Below, piece after piece: positions 1 to 8,602 of a stretch of 39,901 bases of DNA. This stretch comes from Neisseria sp. (GTDB lineage Bacteria > Pseudomonadota > Gammaproteobacteria > Burkholderiales > Neisseriaceae). The stretch lies in assembly GCA_030538415.1 (NCBI GenBank), contig JAUNTY010000025.1:1-39901 (forward strand), read 5' to 3'. Position 1 is the first letter of the stretch; each line of letters opens with the position of its first letter. The position numbers and the translations under genes were made by a program. The notes below the pieces were generated by a model. The model was not told the origin of the DNA. It was given only the letters and a program-made list of their open reading frames with translations, and did not search any database.

Positions 1-26
1 CTTTCAGACGGCCTAATCTTTCAGAC

Positions 27-68
27 GGCCAAAAAAAGCGCACCGTCACCGGTGCGCTTTTTTTGGCC
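27..68 (-). terminator. dnaK intrinsic terminator
   Basis: A perfect 19-bp stem (27-45 with 50-68) closes a TCAC tetraloop. The stem carries an A7 run on one side and T7 on the other, so it can act in both directions. It lies 20 bases past the dnaK stop. Two DUS copies in the same orientation sit just left of it. Confidence 0.85.
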
Positions 69-88
69 GGATTCCAGCCTGTTCAGAC

Positions 89-2020
89 TCAGTCTTTCTT
101 GTCTTTCACTTCTTCAAACTCAGCATCAACCACATCGTCGTTGCCTTTGTCTGCCTCGGCCTGTTGCGCGCCGCCTTCGGCAGCTTGCGCTTCGGCTTGC
201 GCTTGTGCGTAAACCATTTCGCCGAGTTTCTGGCTGGCTGCGCCCAAGGCTTCGGCTTTGGCATCGATGGCTGCTTTGTCTTCGCCTGCAACGGCTTCTT
301 CGGCTTCTTTCAGCGCGTCTTCGATTTTGGCTTTTTCGTCCGCATCGAGTTTGTCGCCGTAGTCGGCCAATGATTTTTTCACTGAGTGAATCAACGCTTC
401 GGCCTGATTGCGCGAGGCGACGAGTTCGGTCAGTTTTTTATCTTCCTCGGCATTGGCTTCGGCGTCTTTCACCATGCGTTCGATTTCTTCTTCGCTCAGG
501 CCTGAAGAACCTTGGATGGTGATGTTGGCCTCTTTGCCGGTGCCTTTGTCTTTGGCGGACACGTGCAGGATGCCGTTGGCGTCGATATCGAAGGTCACTT
601 CGATTTGCGGCATACCGCGCGGGGCGGGAGCGATGTCGCCGAGGTTGAAGTTGCCCAGCGATTTATTCGCCGATGCGCGTTCGCGCTCGCCTTGCAGCAC
701 GTGGATGGTCACGGCGCTTTGGTTGTCTTCTGCGGTGGAGAAGGTTTGCGAGGCTTTGGTCGGGATGGTGGTGTTTTTCTGGATGAGTTTGGTCATCACA
801 CCGCCCATGGTTTCGATACCGAGCGACAGCGGGGTCACGTCGAGCAGCAAGACGTCGCTGCGGCCGCCACCCAATACTTCGCCCTGAATCGCCGCGCCCA
901 CGGCCACGGCTTCGTCGGGGTTCACGTCTTTGCGCGGCTCTTTGCCGAAGAAGGCTTTCACGGCTTCCTGTACTTTCGGCATACGGCTTTGGCCGCCGAC
1001 CAGAATCACGTCGTCGATTTCGCCCACGCTTAAGCCCGCATCTTTCACTGCGATTTTGCAGGGCTCGATGGAGCGGCTAATCAGGTCTTCTACCAGGCTC
1101 TCGAATTTGGCGCGGGTGATTTTCATCGCCAAGTGTTTCGGGCCGGTGGCATCCATGGTGATGTAGGGCAGGTTGATTTCGGTTTGCTGGCCGCTCGACA
1201 ATTCGATTTTGGCTTTTTCCGCTGCTTCTTTCAGGCGTTGCAAGGCCATCACGTCTTGTTTCAAATCAATGCCTTGTTCTTTTTTGAACTCGGTGATGAT
1301 GTGGTCGATCAGGCGTTGGTCGAAGTCTTCGCCGCCGAGGAAGGTGTCGCCGTTGGTGGCCAACACTTCAAACTGTTTGTCGCCGTCTACGTTGGCGATT
1401 TCGATGATGGAAATATCGAAGGTACCGCCGCCCAAGTCATACACGGCGATTTTGCGGTCTTTGTTGTCGCCTTTGTCCATGCCGAAGGCCAAAGCGGCAG
1501 CAGTCGGCTCGTTGATGATGCGTTTTACATCCAAACCGGCGATGCGGCCTGCGTCTTTGGTGGCCTGGCGTTGGCTGTCGTTGAAGTAGGCCGGTACGGT
1601 AATCACGGCTTCGGTGACTTTTTCGCCCAGATAAGCTTCGGCGGCTTCTTTCATTTTGCGCAATACTTCGGCCGATACTTGCGGGGGCGACAATTCTTTG
1701 CCTTGCGCTTTCACCCAGGCATCACCATTGGCGGCCTTGATGATTTCAAACGGCATCAGGTCGATGTCTTTTTGCACTTCTTTGTCGTCGAATTTGTGGC
1801 CGATCAGGCGTTTGGCGGCATAGATGGTGTTTTTGGCGTTGGTGACGGCCTGACGTTTGGCCGGTGCGCCGACGAGGATTTCGCCGCCGTCGAGGTAGGC
1901 GATGACGGAAGGCGTGGTGCGCGCGCCTTCGGCGTTTTCAATCACTTTGGTTTGGCCGTTTTCAGAAATAGCCAAGCATGAGTTGGTGGTACCCAAGTCG
2001 ATACCGATTACTTTTGCCAT
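89..2020 (-). CDS. dnaK: Hsp70 chaperone DnaK
   Basis: This is the cytosolic Hsp70 chaperone. It binds exposed hydrophobic peptides in an ATP cycle driven by DnaJ and GrpE. The 643-residue product has the N-terminal phosphate-binding motif [10 protein letters not shown], the second one as [10 protein letters not shown], and the family segment NEPTAAALA in the ATPase domain. The substrate domain with [15 protein letters not shown] follows, then an acidic tail ending EEVKDKKD. The start at 2020 is chosen because it gives the family N terminus [10 protein letters not shown] and has an AAGGAG ribosome-binding site; an upstream in-frame ATG would add 18 atypical residues. grpE lies upstream on the same strand as a separate unit, with its own DUS terminator between. 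A sigma-32-like promoter is at 2091-2119. Confidence 0.98.
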   Translation of the reverse strand: MAKVIGIDLGTTNSCLAISENGQTKVIENAEGARTTPSVIAYLDGGEILVGAPAKRQAVTNAKNTIYAAKRLIGHKFDDKEVQKDIDLMPFEIIKAANGDAWVKAQGKELSPPQVSAEVLRKMKEAAEAYLGEKVTEAVITVPAYFNDSQRQATKDAGRIAGLDVKRIINEPTAAALAFGMDKGDNKDRKIAVYDLGGGTFDISIIEIANVDGDKQFEVLATNGDTFLGGEDFDQRLIDHIITEFKKEQGIDLKQDVMALQRLKEAAEKAKIELSSGQQTEINLPYITMDATGPKHLAMKITRAKFESLVEDLISRSIEPCKIAVKDAGLSVGEIDDVILVGGQSRMPKVQEAVKAFFGKEPRKDVNPDEAVAVGAAIQGEVLGGGRSDVLLLDVTPLSLGIETMGGVMTKLIQKNTTIPTKASQTFSTAEDNQSAVTIHVLQGERERASANKSLGNFNLGDIAPAPRGMPQIEVTFDIDANGILHVSAKDKGTGKEANITIQGSSGLSEEEIERMVKDAEANAEEDKKLTELVASRNQAEALIHSVKKSLADYGDKLDADEKAKIEDALKEAEEAVAGEDKAAIDAKAEALGAASQKLGEMVYAQAQAEAQAAEGGAQQAEADKGNDDVVDAEFEEVKDKKD

Positions 2021-2090
2021 AGTATGTTGCTCCTTAATAATTTTGAATGATTCGGTCATTTCAAGCGGGCTCACTGCCCTGTCGGATTGG

Positions 2091-2119
2091 TAAATAAGGG
2101 AAGTTTGCTGCTTTTCAAG
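2091..2119 (-). promoter_or_regulatory. Heat-shock (sigma-32) promoter of dnaK
   Basis: On the minus strand the sequence reads CTTGAAA, 12 bases, CCCTTATTTA. It matches the RpoH consensus (CTTGAAA, spacer, CCCCATnTA) and lies about 70 bases upstream of the dnaK ATG. The same layout with the same 12-base spacer occurs before grpE. Confidence 0.7.
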
Positions 2120-2177
2120 TATTGCCGTTCAATTTTTTTGAATTAATTTTTCAATTTAATTCAATCATTTGATTTAG

Positions 2178-2186
2178 TTATCCACA
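2178..2186 (+). promoter_or_regulatory. Single DnaA-box-like 9-mer
   Basis: An exact TTATCCACA lies between grpE and dnaK. It is a single copy with no cluster of boxes or AT-rich unwinding element around it, so it is not an origin. It may be chance or a regulatory DnaA site. Confidence 0.25.
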
Positions 2187-2205
2187 GAACTCGCCAGCTT
2201 GAGCT

Positions 2206-2242
2206 TTCAGACGGCCTGCAGGGTTTATTGAGGCCGTCTGAA
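2206..2242 (-). terminator. DUS inverted-pair terminator after grpE
   Basis: TTCAGACGGCCT (2206-2217) and AGGCCGTCTGAA (2231-2242) form a 12-bp stem with a 13-base loop, just beyond the grpE stop. Paired DUS acting as terminators are typical of Neisseria. Confidence 0.65.
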
Positions 2243-2278
2243 CACTTTGTGCTTGATAAAACGTGAACAACGGTGCAT

Positions 2279-2845
2279 TCAGGCTTGTCCGTCCGCCGCT
2301 TTGGCCACCACCACCATCGCGGGGCGCAACACGCGGTCGTTGAGCTGGTAGCCTTTTTTCATCACGCTGACGATGGTGTTTGCCTCTTGTTCGCTCTCCA
2401 CCGCCTGCATCGCCTGATGTTGGTGCGGATCAAGCTTGTCGCCCGGCTGCGGGTTGATTTCGGTAATTTGCGTGTGGTCAAACGCTTTTTGCAGCTCGGT
2501 CAGCGTCATCTGCACGCCCATTTTCAGCGCATCGAAATTGCCGCTTTGGTCGAGCAGCGCCATTTCCAGATAGTCTTTCACCGGCAGCATTTCGGTGGCG
2601 AATTTCTGCCCGGCGAATTTGTGTGCCGACTGGATTTCATCGGTATGGCGGCGGCGCAGGTTTTGCTCGTTGGCGAGGCCGCGCAATTGTTCGTCTTTGA
2701 GCATGCCTTCCAGCTCTTCCACGCGCGCCTGCAAATCTTCATAAGTGGGCACGGCATTTTCTTCTGCCGCTTCAAACACTTCGGCGGCTTCGGCTGCGGT
2801 TTCGATGGTTTCTTCGGTATTCGGGTTTTGATTTTGTTCGGTCAT
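2279..2845 (-). CDS. grpE: Nucleotide exchange factor GrpE
   Basis: GrpE is a homodimeric co-chaperone that releases ADP from DnaK. The 188-residue product has an acidic, disordered N terminus, a long helical or coiled-coil segment from about residue 33 to 75, and the C-terminal beta domain with VMKKGYQLNDRVLRPAMVVV, which contacts the DnaK ATPase domain. Length and domain order are those of the family. It lies upstream of dnaK on the same strand, separated by a DUS terminator, so each gene is probably transcribed separately. A sigma-32-like promoter is present at 2889-2917 and overlaps a DUS. Confidence 0.96.
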   Translation of the reverse strand: MTEQNQNPNTEETIETAAEAAEVFEAAEENAVPTYEDLQARVEELEGMLKDEQLRGLANEQNLRRRHTDEIQSAHKFAGQKFATEMLPVKDYLEMALLDQSGNFDALKMGVQMTLTELQKAFDHTQITEINPQPGDKLDPHQHQAMQAVESEQEANTIVSVMKKGYQLNDRVLRPAMVVVAKAADGQA

Positions 2846-2888
2846 TTCAGGTCATCCTGTGATGAATGGTCATAATGCGATGCGCTTT

Positions 2889-2917
2889 TATATAAGGCCG
2901 TCTGAAAAATATTCAAG
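2889..2917 (-). promoter_or_regulatory. Heat-shock promoter of grpE overlapping a DUS
   Basis: The minus strand reads CTTGAAT (2917-2911), 12 bases, GCCTTATATA (2898-2889). This is the same architecture and spacer length as the dnaK promoter. The spacer and the first bases of the -10 element are supplied by the DUS at 2895-2906. Confidence 0.6.
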
Positions 2918-2932
2918 CTTTTCAGACGGCCT
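2895..2932. repeat. DUS inverted pair between grpE and aceK
   Basis: AGGCCGTCTGAA (2895-2906) and TTCAGACGGCCT (2921-2932) form a 12-bp stem. Unusually the pair sits between divergent genes rather than at a gene end. Its loop holds the -35 box of the grpE promoter. Confidence 0.8.
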
Positions 2933-3050
2933 TTTGATTGCGCGGCTTGCCAAACTACATAAAACAACATAAGGTTATTGCTATAACAATATGATGATGA
3001 CGAGGCCGTCTGAAACCGTTGCGGCGGCCGTCTTGCAAAGGAAATCCGAT

Positions 3051-4826
3051 ATGAATGCCGATACCGTTCAAAACCAGGGGCGCATGGTGGCGCAGACCAT
3101 GCTGGAAGGCTTCAACAAACACTACCGCATGTATCAGGAAGTCACCGCGCGCGCGAAAGGCCTGTTTGAAAAGCGCGACTGGCTCGGCATCCAGGATGCG
3201 GTGGCCGAGCGCATCCAGATGTATGACCAGCGCGTACAGGAAGCGGTGGAAACGCTGCGCAGCGAATACGCGGCCAACCAACTTGGTGACGAGGTGTGGG
3301 CGGCGGCGAAAACCGAATACATCGCGCTGTTGGTCAACCACAAGCAGCCAGAGCTGGCGGAAACCTTCTTCAATTCGGTCTCCACCCGTCTTTTATCCAA
3401 AGAGTATTACAGCAACCAGTTTATTTTTGTGAAACCGGCTACCAGCACCGAATACATCGACTCCGACCCGCCCACTTTCTGCTCGTTTTACCCCAACAAG
3501 CAGGGGCTGCGCGACTGCCTGCGCCAGATTTTGCGCCATTTCGACTGGCAGGTGCCGTTTGCCCACGCAGGCAAAGACATCAGCAACATCTTGCGCGCGG
3601 CCAAGCGCCATTTCGGCACGGCATGGCCGCCGGAAGAGCTGAACCTGCACGTGCAGGTGCTCCATTCGCCTTTTTACCGCAACAAGGGGGCGTATATTTT
3701 CGGCCGCATCGTCAACGGCAGCGAGCGCCATCCGTTTGCGCTGGCCATTGCACACAACGACCAGGGCGAGCTGATTGTCGATGCGGCGCTGTTCGACCCC
3801 AAACAAATCGCCGTGCTGTTTTCGTTTGCCCGCGCCTATTTTCTGGTGGACATGCCCGTACCCAGCGGCTATGTGCAGTTTCTCAACGGCATGCTGCCGA
3901 TGCGCACCACCGGCGACCTCTATACCATGGTGGGGCTGCACAAACAGGGCAAAAACATCTGGTGGCGCGAATTCGTGCAGCATCTGGAATATTCGCACGA
4001 CCAGTTTATCCTCGCGCCGGGCGTGAAGGGGCTGGTGATGACGGTGTTTACCCTACCCTCGTTTCCGTATGTGTTCAAAGTCATCAAAGACACATTCGGC
4101 CCCAACAAGGATTTCGACCAGGAATACGTGCGCCAGAAATACCTGCTGGTGAAAAAACACGACCGCGTCGGCCGCATGACCGACACGCTCGAATTCACCA
4201 ATGTGCCGCTGCCCAAAGCGCGTTGCAGCGAAGAATTTCTCGAAGAAATGCGCACGCTTGCGCCGAGCCAGATTGAAGAACATACCGAACACGTGGTCAT
4301 CAAGCATGTGTATGTCGAATACCGCCTGAAGCCGCTCAACCTCTTCATGCAAAAAGCCAAGCCCGCCGAAAAAGCCGCGGCGGTGATTGATTACGGCTAC
4401 GCGCTCAAAGAAATGGCCTCGGCGAATATTTTCCCCGGCGACATGCTGTATAAAAACTTCGGCATGACCCGCTTCGGCCGAGTGATTTTCTACGATTACG
4501 ACGAAATCGAATACATGACCGACTGCAACTTCCGCGCCATCCCGCCCGCGCCCAACCCCGAATACGAGATGTCGGGCGAGGTGTGGTATCCGGTGCACAA
4601 AGGCGATGTGTTCCCCGAAGAATTCGGCCCCTTCCTCTTGGGCGAGCCGGACGTGCGGCAGGTATTTCTGCAACACCACCAAGACCTGCTCACGCCCGAA
4701 TTCTGGCAGGGCAAAAAAGAGCGCCTGCAACAGGGGCTGGTCGACGATTTCTACCCCTACCCGCAATCGCTGCGCTTTACGCCCGATAAAGTAGCAAAGG
4801 GGCTGGTCGATAATACCGATGTATGA
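3051..4826 (+). CDS. aceK: Isocitrate dehydrogenase kinase/phosphatase AceK
   Basis: This bifunctional enzyme phosphorylates isocitrate dehydrogenase to divert carbon into the glyoxylate bypass, and dephosphorylates it to restore the TCA cycle. The 591-residue product is of family length. It has the N-terminal regulatory domain with SFYPNKQGLRDCLRQILRHF, the nucleotide-binding segment APGVKGLVMTVFTLPSFPYV from about residue 322, and the catalytic segment GRVIFYDYDEIEYMTD near 475-490. The start at 3051 is preferred because AAAGGA lies at 3037-3042. The frame is open further upstream but would run through a DUS and has no ribosome-binding site. The gene stands alone between grpE and the exbD terminators; its functional partner aceA is at 25048-26646. 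Confidence 0.96.
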   Translation: MNADTVQNQGRMVAQTMLEGFNKHYRMYQEVTARAKGLFEKRDWLGIQDAVAERIQMYDQRVQEAVETLRSEYAANQLGDEVWAAAKTEYIALLVNHKQPELAETFFNSVSTRLLSKEYYSNQFIFVKPATSTEYIDSDPPTFCSFYPNKQGLRDCLRQILRHFDWQVPFAHAGKDISNILRAAKRHFGTAWPPEELNLHVQVLHSPFYRNKGAYIFGRIVNGSERHPFALAIAHNDQGELIVDAALFDPKQIAVLFSFARAYFLVDMPVPSGYVQFLNGMLPMRTTGDLYTMVGLHKQGKNIWWREFVQHLEYSHDQFILAPGVKGLVMTVFTLPSFPYVFKVIKDTFGPNKDFDQEYVRQKYLLVKKHDRVGRMTDTLEFTNVPLPKARCSEEFLEEMRTLAPSQIEEHTEHVVIKHVYVEYRLKPLNLFMQKAKPAEKAAAVIDYGYALKEMASANIFPGDMLYKNFGMTRFGRVIFYDYDEIEYMTDCNFRAIPPAPNPEYEMSGEVWYPVHKGDVFPEEFGPFLLGEPDVRQVFLQHHQDLLTPEFWQGKKERLQQGLVDDFYPYPQSLRFTPDKVAKGLVDNTDV

Positions 4827-4850
4827 AGCCGGATTGGGCAAGCGGTCAAT

Positions 4851-4887
4851 AAAATAGGCCGTCTGAAACTTTCAGACGGCCTATTTT
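4851..4887 (+). terminator. DUS hairpin terminator after aceK
   Basis: Two inverted DUS copies, flanked by AAAAT and ATTTT that also pair, form a long stem with a three-base loop 24 bases past the aceK stop. Confidence 0.8.
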
Positions 4888-4966
4888 GCAATCCATTCAA
4901 TCTTGCGGATGCAGAATACCCATAGATCAGGCATACAAACAACGCTTTGATATTCATAAAAAATCA

Positions 4967-5005
4967 GGCCGTCTGAAAACCTGCACGGCGGCTTTCAGAC
5001 GGCCT
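4967..5005 (-). terminator. DUS hairpin terminator after exbD
   Basis: AGGCCGTCTGAA (4967-4978) and TTCAGACGGCCT (4994-5005) form a stem 28 bases beyond the exbD stop, ending the tonB-exbB-exbD unit. Read on the minus strand it is followed by TTTTTT. Confidence 0.7.
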
Positions 5006-5033
5006 CTGTTTATCCATGCTCAACCATCGCTTA

Positions 5034-5465
5034 TCAATCCGCTTTGGTTTCCGTCACAAAGCCCACCTTGCTCACACCCGCTTCACGCGCGGCGTTCAAT
5101 GCTTGCGCCACAAAGTCATACGGCACTTCCTTGTCGGCGGCAATGGCCAGAATGGTGTCTTCATTGGTGTCATGAGCCTGCTTCAATTCGCCGGTCAGGG
5201 CTTCCAGGCTTTGCTTGCTGGCTGAATCCGCGCCGAGGTAATAAGAGCCGTCGGCATCGATGGTCAGGCGCAGCGGCTCTTTCGGCTCGGTTTGCGGCTT
5301 GGCGTTTTCAGAGGCGGTGGGCAGTTGCAGCGGAATCGAATGCGTCAGCACCGGCATGGTAATCATAAACACAATCAGCAACACCAGCATCACATCCACC
5401 AGCGGGGTAACGTTGATGTCGGCCATCGGCGCATCGTCGCCGGAATTCATCGAACCGAATGCCAT
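5034..5465 (-). CDS. exbD: Biopolymer transport protein ExbD
   Basis: ExbD is an inner-membrane subunit of the TonB motor, which uses proton motive force to power outer-membrane TonB-dependent receptors. The 143-residue product has a short cytoplasmic N terminus, one membrane segment at about 18-40 containing the essential aspartate (D24 in NVTPLVDVMLVLLIVF), and a periplasmic domain ending QALNAAREAGVSKVGFVTET. Its ribosome-binding site AAGGAG lies within the last codons of exbB, only 3 bases separate the two genes, and translation is likely coupled. The operon order is tonB, exbB, exbD. Confidence 0.96.
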   Translation of the reverse strand: MAFGSMNSGDDAPMADINVTPLVDVMLVLLIVFMITMPVLTHSIPLQLPTASENAKPQTEPKEPLRLTIDADGSYYLGADSASKQSLEALTGELKQAHDTNEDTILAIAADKEVPYDFVAQALNAAREAGVSKVGFVTETKAD

Positions 5466-5468
5466 GGT

Positions 5469-6128
5469 TTACTCCTTGATATTGAGCAGTTGCACGTGCA
5501 GGTCGTGGGCGTAGGCGTCCATGTCTTGCGAGAGGGTTTTGTTGCCGCGCACGAGGAAGTTGTAAGCCAATACGGCGGGAATCGCCACAAACAAACCGGC
5601 GGCGGTGGCCACCAGCGCCTCGCCGATGGGGCCGGAAACGGCGGCGATGCTCATCTGGCCACTGGTGCTGATGTTGATGAGCGCATGGTAAATGCCCCAC
5701 ACGGTGCCGAAAAGGCCGATAAACGGTGCGGTGGCGCCAATCGAGGCCAGCGCGGTAAGCCCGCCGTCGAAGCGGCGCAGAATCTGGCTCATGCTGTTGC
5801 GGATCTGGCGCACCAGATATTCGTTGAGCGGCACGGCGGCGGCCATTTGGGTGTCTTTATAGCGGCAGTAATTCCGGTGCGCCTCCACCGCTTCGAGGGT
5901 AAGGTCGCTGATGGGCGAATCCACGCCGCGCGCCTGCGACACGGCCTCTTCGATGTTGTTGGCGTTCCAAATCAGCTTTTGCGCCGCCGCATTGCCTTTT
6001 TTGGCGCGGTGCAGCTTGATGGCGCGCACCACAATCACCGTCCAGGTAACGATGCTCATCAACACCAGAATCACAAACACGCTAATCAGCACGAAATCGC
6101 CTGATTCAAACACTAAAGCTAAATTCAT
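5469..6128 (-). CDS. exbB: Biopolymer transport protein ExbB
   Basis: ExbB is the MotA/TolQ-family channel subunit that pairs with ExbD. The 219-residue product has a first membrane segment at about 10-32, a cytoplasmic loop, and two further segments carrying the family signature region [23 protein letters not shown] and [22 protein letters not shown]. Length matches other neisserial ExbB proteins. The 71 bases between it and tonB hold one DUS and an imperfect inverted copy. The ribosome-binding site is weak (GGAATAAAAA before ATG). Confidence 0.95.
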   Translation of the reverse strand: MNLALVFESGDFVLISVFVILVLMSIVTWTVIVVRAIKLHRAKKGNAAAQKLIWNANNIEEAVSQARGVDSPISDLTLEAVEAHRNYCRYKDTQMAAAVPLNEYLVRQIRNSMSQILRRFDGGLTALASIGATAPFIGLFGTVWGIYHALINISTSGQMSIAAVSGPIGEALVATAAGLFVAIPAVLAYNFLVRGNKTLSQDMDAYAHDLHVQLLNIKE

Positions 6129-6199
6129 TTTTTATTCCATCCATCCGGTTAATCGTATTTTCAGAGGCCGCCCGTTCAGACGGCCTGTTTGATTCAGTA

Positions 6200-7054
6200 T
6201 CAGTTAATTTTGAACACCACCGGCACGGTGTATTCCGTCCAGCCTTTGGGTTGGAAACGGCCGCTGCGGGCTGCCTGCTGGGCGGCGCGGTCAAGGCGTC
6301 TGGAGCCGCTGCTTTTGGCCACCCGCACATTCGACACGCTGCCGTTCGGCGCCACCATCACTTTCAGCACCACCGTGCCTTCCTCACCGTTTTCCAGCGA
6401 CAGGTTCGGATAAGGCGGACGCGGAATCGAGCCGGTGGCCTGAATCGGATTGCCCGCGCTGCTGCCGGCACCGCTGCCGCCGCCCGCTCCGGAACCGCCG
6501 CCGCCCGTGCCGCCGCCACTGCCTTCTCCGCGACCGCTGCCGCGACCCGCCCCACTCTCGGCTCCCGTTCCGCTGCCTTTGCCTTCGGCTGCTGCCTGAC
6601 TGCGGCCTTCAGCGGCGGCAGGGCGGTTGGCAGGCGCTTCTGCCTGCACGGGCTGGCGCACGGGTTCGGGGCGCGGCTCCGGCTTCGGTCTGGGCTCCGG
6701 TTTGGGTTCGGGCTTCGGCTCAGGCTTGGGCTTCGGTTCGGGCTTGGGTTTTTCCACCGGCTGGCGGATATCGGCCTTGTCATTGCGGGTGACCACAGGT
6801 TTGATAACGGGTTTGGGCGGCTCGACCGCTTTCGGCTTGGGCGTTTCCACAGGCAGGGGCGGAGGCGGTGCCGCAGCAGCAGGCGCCGCAGGCTGGCCGT
6901 CGCCGCCGCCAAGTGCGCCGAGGTCGATAAACTCAATATGTTCGACCACCCCTTGCGCGGGCAGGGCAGCGCGCCACAGCACCGACAGCAGGCCGATGTG
7001 CAGCAGCGCAATCAGCGCAAATGCCGACGGGGCAAGAATACGTTCATTTTTCAT
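6200..7054 (-). CDS. tonB: Energy transducer TonB
   Basis: TonB spans the periplasm and passes energy from ExbBD to outer-membrane receptors for iron sources and other ligands. The 284-residue product has an N-terminal membrane anchor (about 9-30), a proline-rich spacer with repeated EPKP units (about 100-132), a glycine/serine-rich stretch (about 160-200) and the C-terminal TonB domain (about 205-284, with PYPNLSLENGEEGTVVLKV). The Gly/Ser stretch after the EPKP spacer is low complexity and long. It is the first gene of tonB-exbB-exbD. I looked for a Fur box upstream and found nothing convincing. Confidence 0.95.
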   Translation of the reverse strand: MKNERILAPSAFALIALLHIGLLSVLWRAALPAQGVVEHIEFIDLGALGGGDGQPAAPAAAAPPPPLPVETPKPKAVEPPKPVIKPVVTRNDKADIRQPVEKPKPEPKPKPEPKPEPKPEPRPKPEPRPEPVRQPVQAEAPANRPAAAEGRSQAAAEGKGSGTGAESGAGRGSGRGEGSGGGTGGGGSGAGGGSGAGSSAGNPIQATGSIPRPPYPNLSLENGEEGTVVLKVMVAPNGSVSNVRVAKSSGSRRLDRAAQQAARSGRFQPKGWTEYTVPVVFKIN

Positions 7055-7205
7055 AGCCGAGTGATGTTAATAGAAATTATTCCTGTTTTCAAGCTATTTT
7101 ACGTTTTTATACTTATACTTGTTCTCTTCCTCAAGCAGTATCAAAGGCCGCTTGAAACGGCAACCGGAAACACCGCACCTTCCCGCACGGGCAAGATTGA
7201 TGTCT

Positions 7206-7406
7206 GCGCAAAAAACAGCCGTCGCACCCGCGCAGGCGGGTGTCTGATGCAACGCGCAGCTTTCCTTGTTTGCCTATTTTTCTAATGCTGAAAACTCAAG
7301 ATGAATCATAAGATTGTGCATTGCCAAGGTTGGTAAGTTTGAGCTGAAACGTGGCTTCAGACCGGGCACCCGCCTGCGCGGGCGCGACGGTTATTTTTGC
7401 AAAGGT
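7206..7406. repeat. ~200-bp neisserial mosaic-type repeat, copy 1
   Basis: The element is bounded by inverted GC-rich palindromes (left GCACCCGCGCAGGCGGGTG, right roughly its reverse) and by TTTTTGCAAA-type outer ends. Its interior is shared with copies at 11002, 11291, 31704 and 39765. It resembles the dRS3-type ends of neisserial intergenic mosaic elements, with GCACCC in place of ATTCCC. Confidence 0.7.
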
Positions 7407-7432
7407 TTCAGATTTCATTGGCTTTGGAAAGA

Positions 7433-7689
7433 TATAGTGAAAAAACTTACTCTACTACCGCGTTGCTACGCCTGGCCGTACTATAAGTCGTTTCGATTTA
7501 GATTGAGACAAGGCAGCAAGCCGCAGACAGTGCAGATAGTACGGGGCGGCGGACTTGCTGCTTCAGCAGCTTAGTCAAGCCCCCTCTTTGAGCCGGGCGC
7601 CGCAACGCTGTATCAAACTAACGAAACGACTATACCTGTACTGTCTGCGGCTTGCTGCCTTGTATCAGAATCTTATTTCTCCGACTATA
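7433..7689. mobile_element. CREE-like element carrying a second element
   Basis: The outer element runs from TATAGTGAAAAAAC to a TTCTCCGACTATA end and contains the usual Correia core words (CTACCGCGTTGCTACGCC, CTGTACTGTCTGCGG). It is split at its central GTACTA by the element at 7482-7634. Its two ends are not matched, which suggests divergence or recombination. Confidence 0.75.
7482..7634. mobile_element. Inner ~150-bp TATA-ended miniature element, copy A
   Basis: Inverted ends (TATAAGTCGTTTCG and CGAAACGACTATA) bound a 153-bp element inserted at a TA in the outer CREE. A near-identical copy in the opposite orientation lies at 23047-23198, also inside a CREE. It encodes no transposase. Confidence 0.75.
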
Positions 7690-7713
7690 TCTGCGCCAAA
7701 CGGACTGCCAAAC

Positions 7714-7745
7714 AAAAAGCCGTCTGCTTTCAGACGGCCTGTTTT
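7714..7745 (-). terminator. DUS hairpin terminator after the OlsA-like gene
   Basis: GCCGTCTG (7719-7726) and CAGACGGC (7731-7738) close a CTTT loop, flanked by A5 and T4. It lies 12 bases past the stop of the acyltransferase gene. One arm is an incomplete DUS. Confidence 0.7.
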
Positions 7746-7756
7746 GTCATTGACGC

Positions 7757-8572
7757 TCAAGAAATTTCCCGGGTAAGCAAAGAGGTTTTTATGCCCGCCA
7801 ACGGCGATTCGGGCGCTGAGGCCGTCTGAACGATATACACCGGCTCGGCCAGCTTGGCGGCCAGGTAGGCATGTGTTTTGTCGGCCAACGCCCGACGACT
7901 GCCCTGCGCAGCCAGCGGCGGCAGAAAATCGAGCACCACGCAGCTTTGTTGTGGCTGTCGCAAAATCAGGCACAACGACTGCCACAAACTGGTGTCGCCG
8001 CAAAAAGCCATGTTTTCATTGCGCCCGCCCTGCAAATCGGTGTAGCGGCACAACACCGGCCACACCGCGCTCTGCGTATCCAGCGCGGCCTGAAAAAAGC
8101 CGGCTTTGAATGGCAGCAGCTGCCCGCCTGTGGTGGTGGTGCCTTCCGGAAACAGCGCCAAACCGCCGCCGCCCTGCAAAACGGCGGCAGCCTGCGCCAC
8201 CTGGTTTTGCGTGCCGCCGTTGCGCATCCGCGTCACAAACAGCGTGCCCATCTGCCGCGCCAGCCAGCCCACCAGCGGCCAGCGTGCCACTTCGGCCTTG
8301 GCGACAAAGCGCTCCGGTGCCACCGCGTTGAGGGCGAAAATGTCCAGCCACGACACATGGTTGGCCACCAGCAAGCGCCCGCCCGCACCCGCCAGCGGCG
8401 GCAGCCCGCGCACCTGCAGCGAAAGGCCGCAAATCGCCAACAGGCGGCGCGACCAGGTGCGGATTCTTGCCTGTTTTTGCGCGGCAGACCAAAAGCGGAA
8501 CAGCAGCGCCACCTGCAGCAGCCCGCTGCCCAAGTGCCATGCAACCCGCAACAAACGTATGCCCAACCTCAT
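7757..8572 (-). CDS. PlsC-family acyltransferase, OlsA-like (lyso-ornithine lipid O-acyltransferase)
   Basis: A membrane-associated 1-acyl-sn-glycerol-3-phosphate acyltransferase-family enzyme of 271 residues. It has the catalytic HX4D motif as NHVSWLD (H72, D77) and the substrate motif FPEGTT (141-146), plus a hydrophobic N-terminal segment. The start at 8572 is preceded by GGAGG at ideal distance. A longer reading would run into the CREE at 8603-8676 and is not credible. It follows an OlsB-like gene on the same strand. That pairing suggests it adds the second acyl chain to lyso-ornithine lipid. An ordinary lysophosphatidate acyltransferase (NlaB-type) remains possible. Confidence 0.8.
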   Translation of the reverse strand: MRLGIRLLRVAWHLGSGLLQVALLFRFWSAAQKQARIRTWSRRLLAICGLSLQVRGLPPLAGAGGRLLVANHVSWLDIFALNAVAPERFVAKAEVARWPLVGWLARQMGTLFVTRMRNGGTQNQVAQAAAVLQGGGGLALFPEGTTTTGGQLLPFKAGFFQAALDTQSAVWPVLCRYTDLQGGRNENMAFCGDTSLWQSLCLILRQPQQSCVVLDFLPPLAAQGSRRALADKTHAYLAAKLAEPVYIVQTASAPESPLAGIKTSLLTREIS

Positions 8573-8602
8573 TACCGCCTCCATTATCCCGGCCGTCTGA
8601 AC

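Noticed and set aside
1133-1981. Long open frame (282 codons) on the plus strand opposite dnaK
   Set aside because: It is antisense to a certain gene, has no ribosome-binding site or family-like composition, and arises from the codon bias of dnaK.
2178-2186. Replication origin between grpE and dnaK
   Set aside because: Only one DnaA box, no box cluster and no dnaA or dnaN gene nearby.
7063-7090. Possible Fur box upstream of tonB
   Set aside because: The best match, around GTTAATAGAAATTATTCC, fits only about 11 of 18 consensus positions and lacks the dyad; expected biologically but not supported here.
7433-7689. CRISPR-like array from the repeated inverted words
   Set aside because: The repeats are the ends and cores of nested miniature elements; there are no regular spacers and no cas genes.
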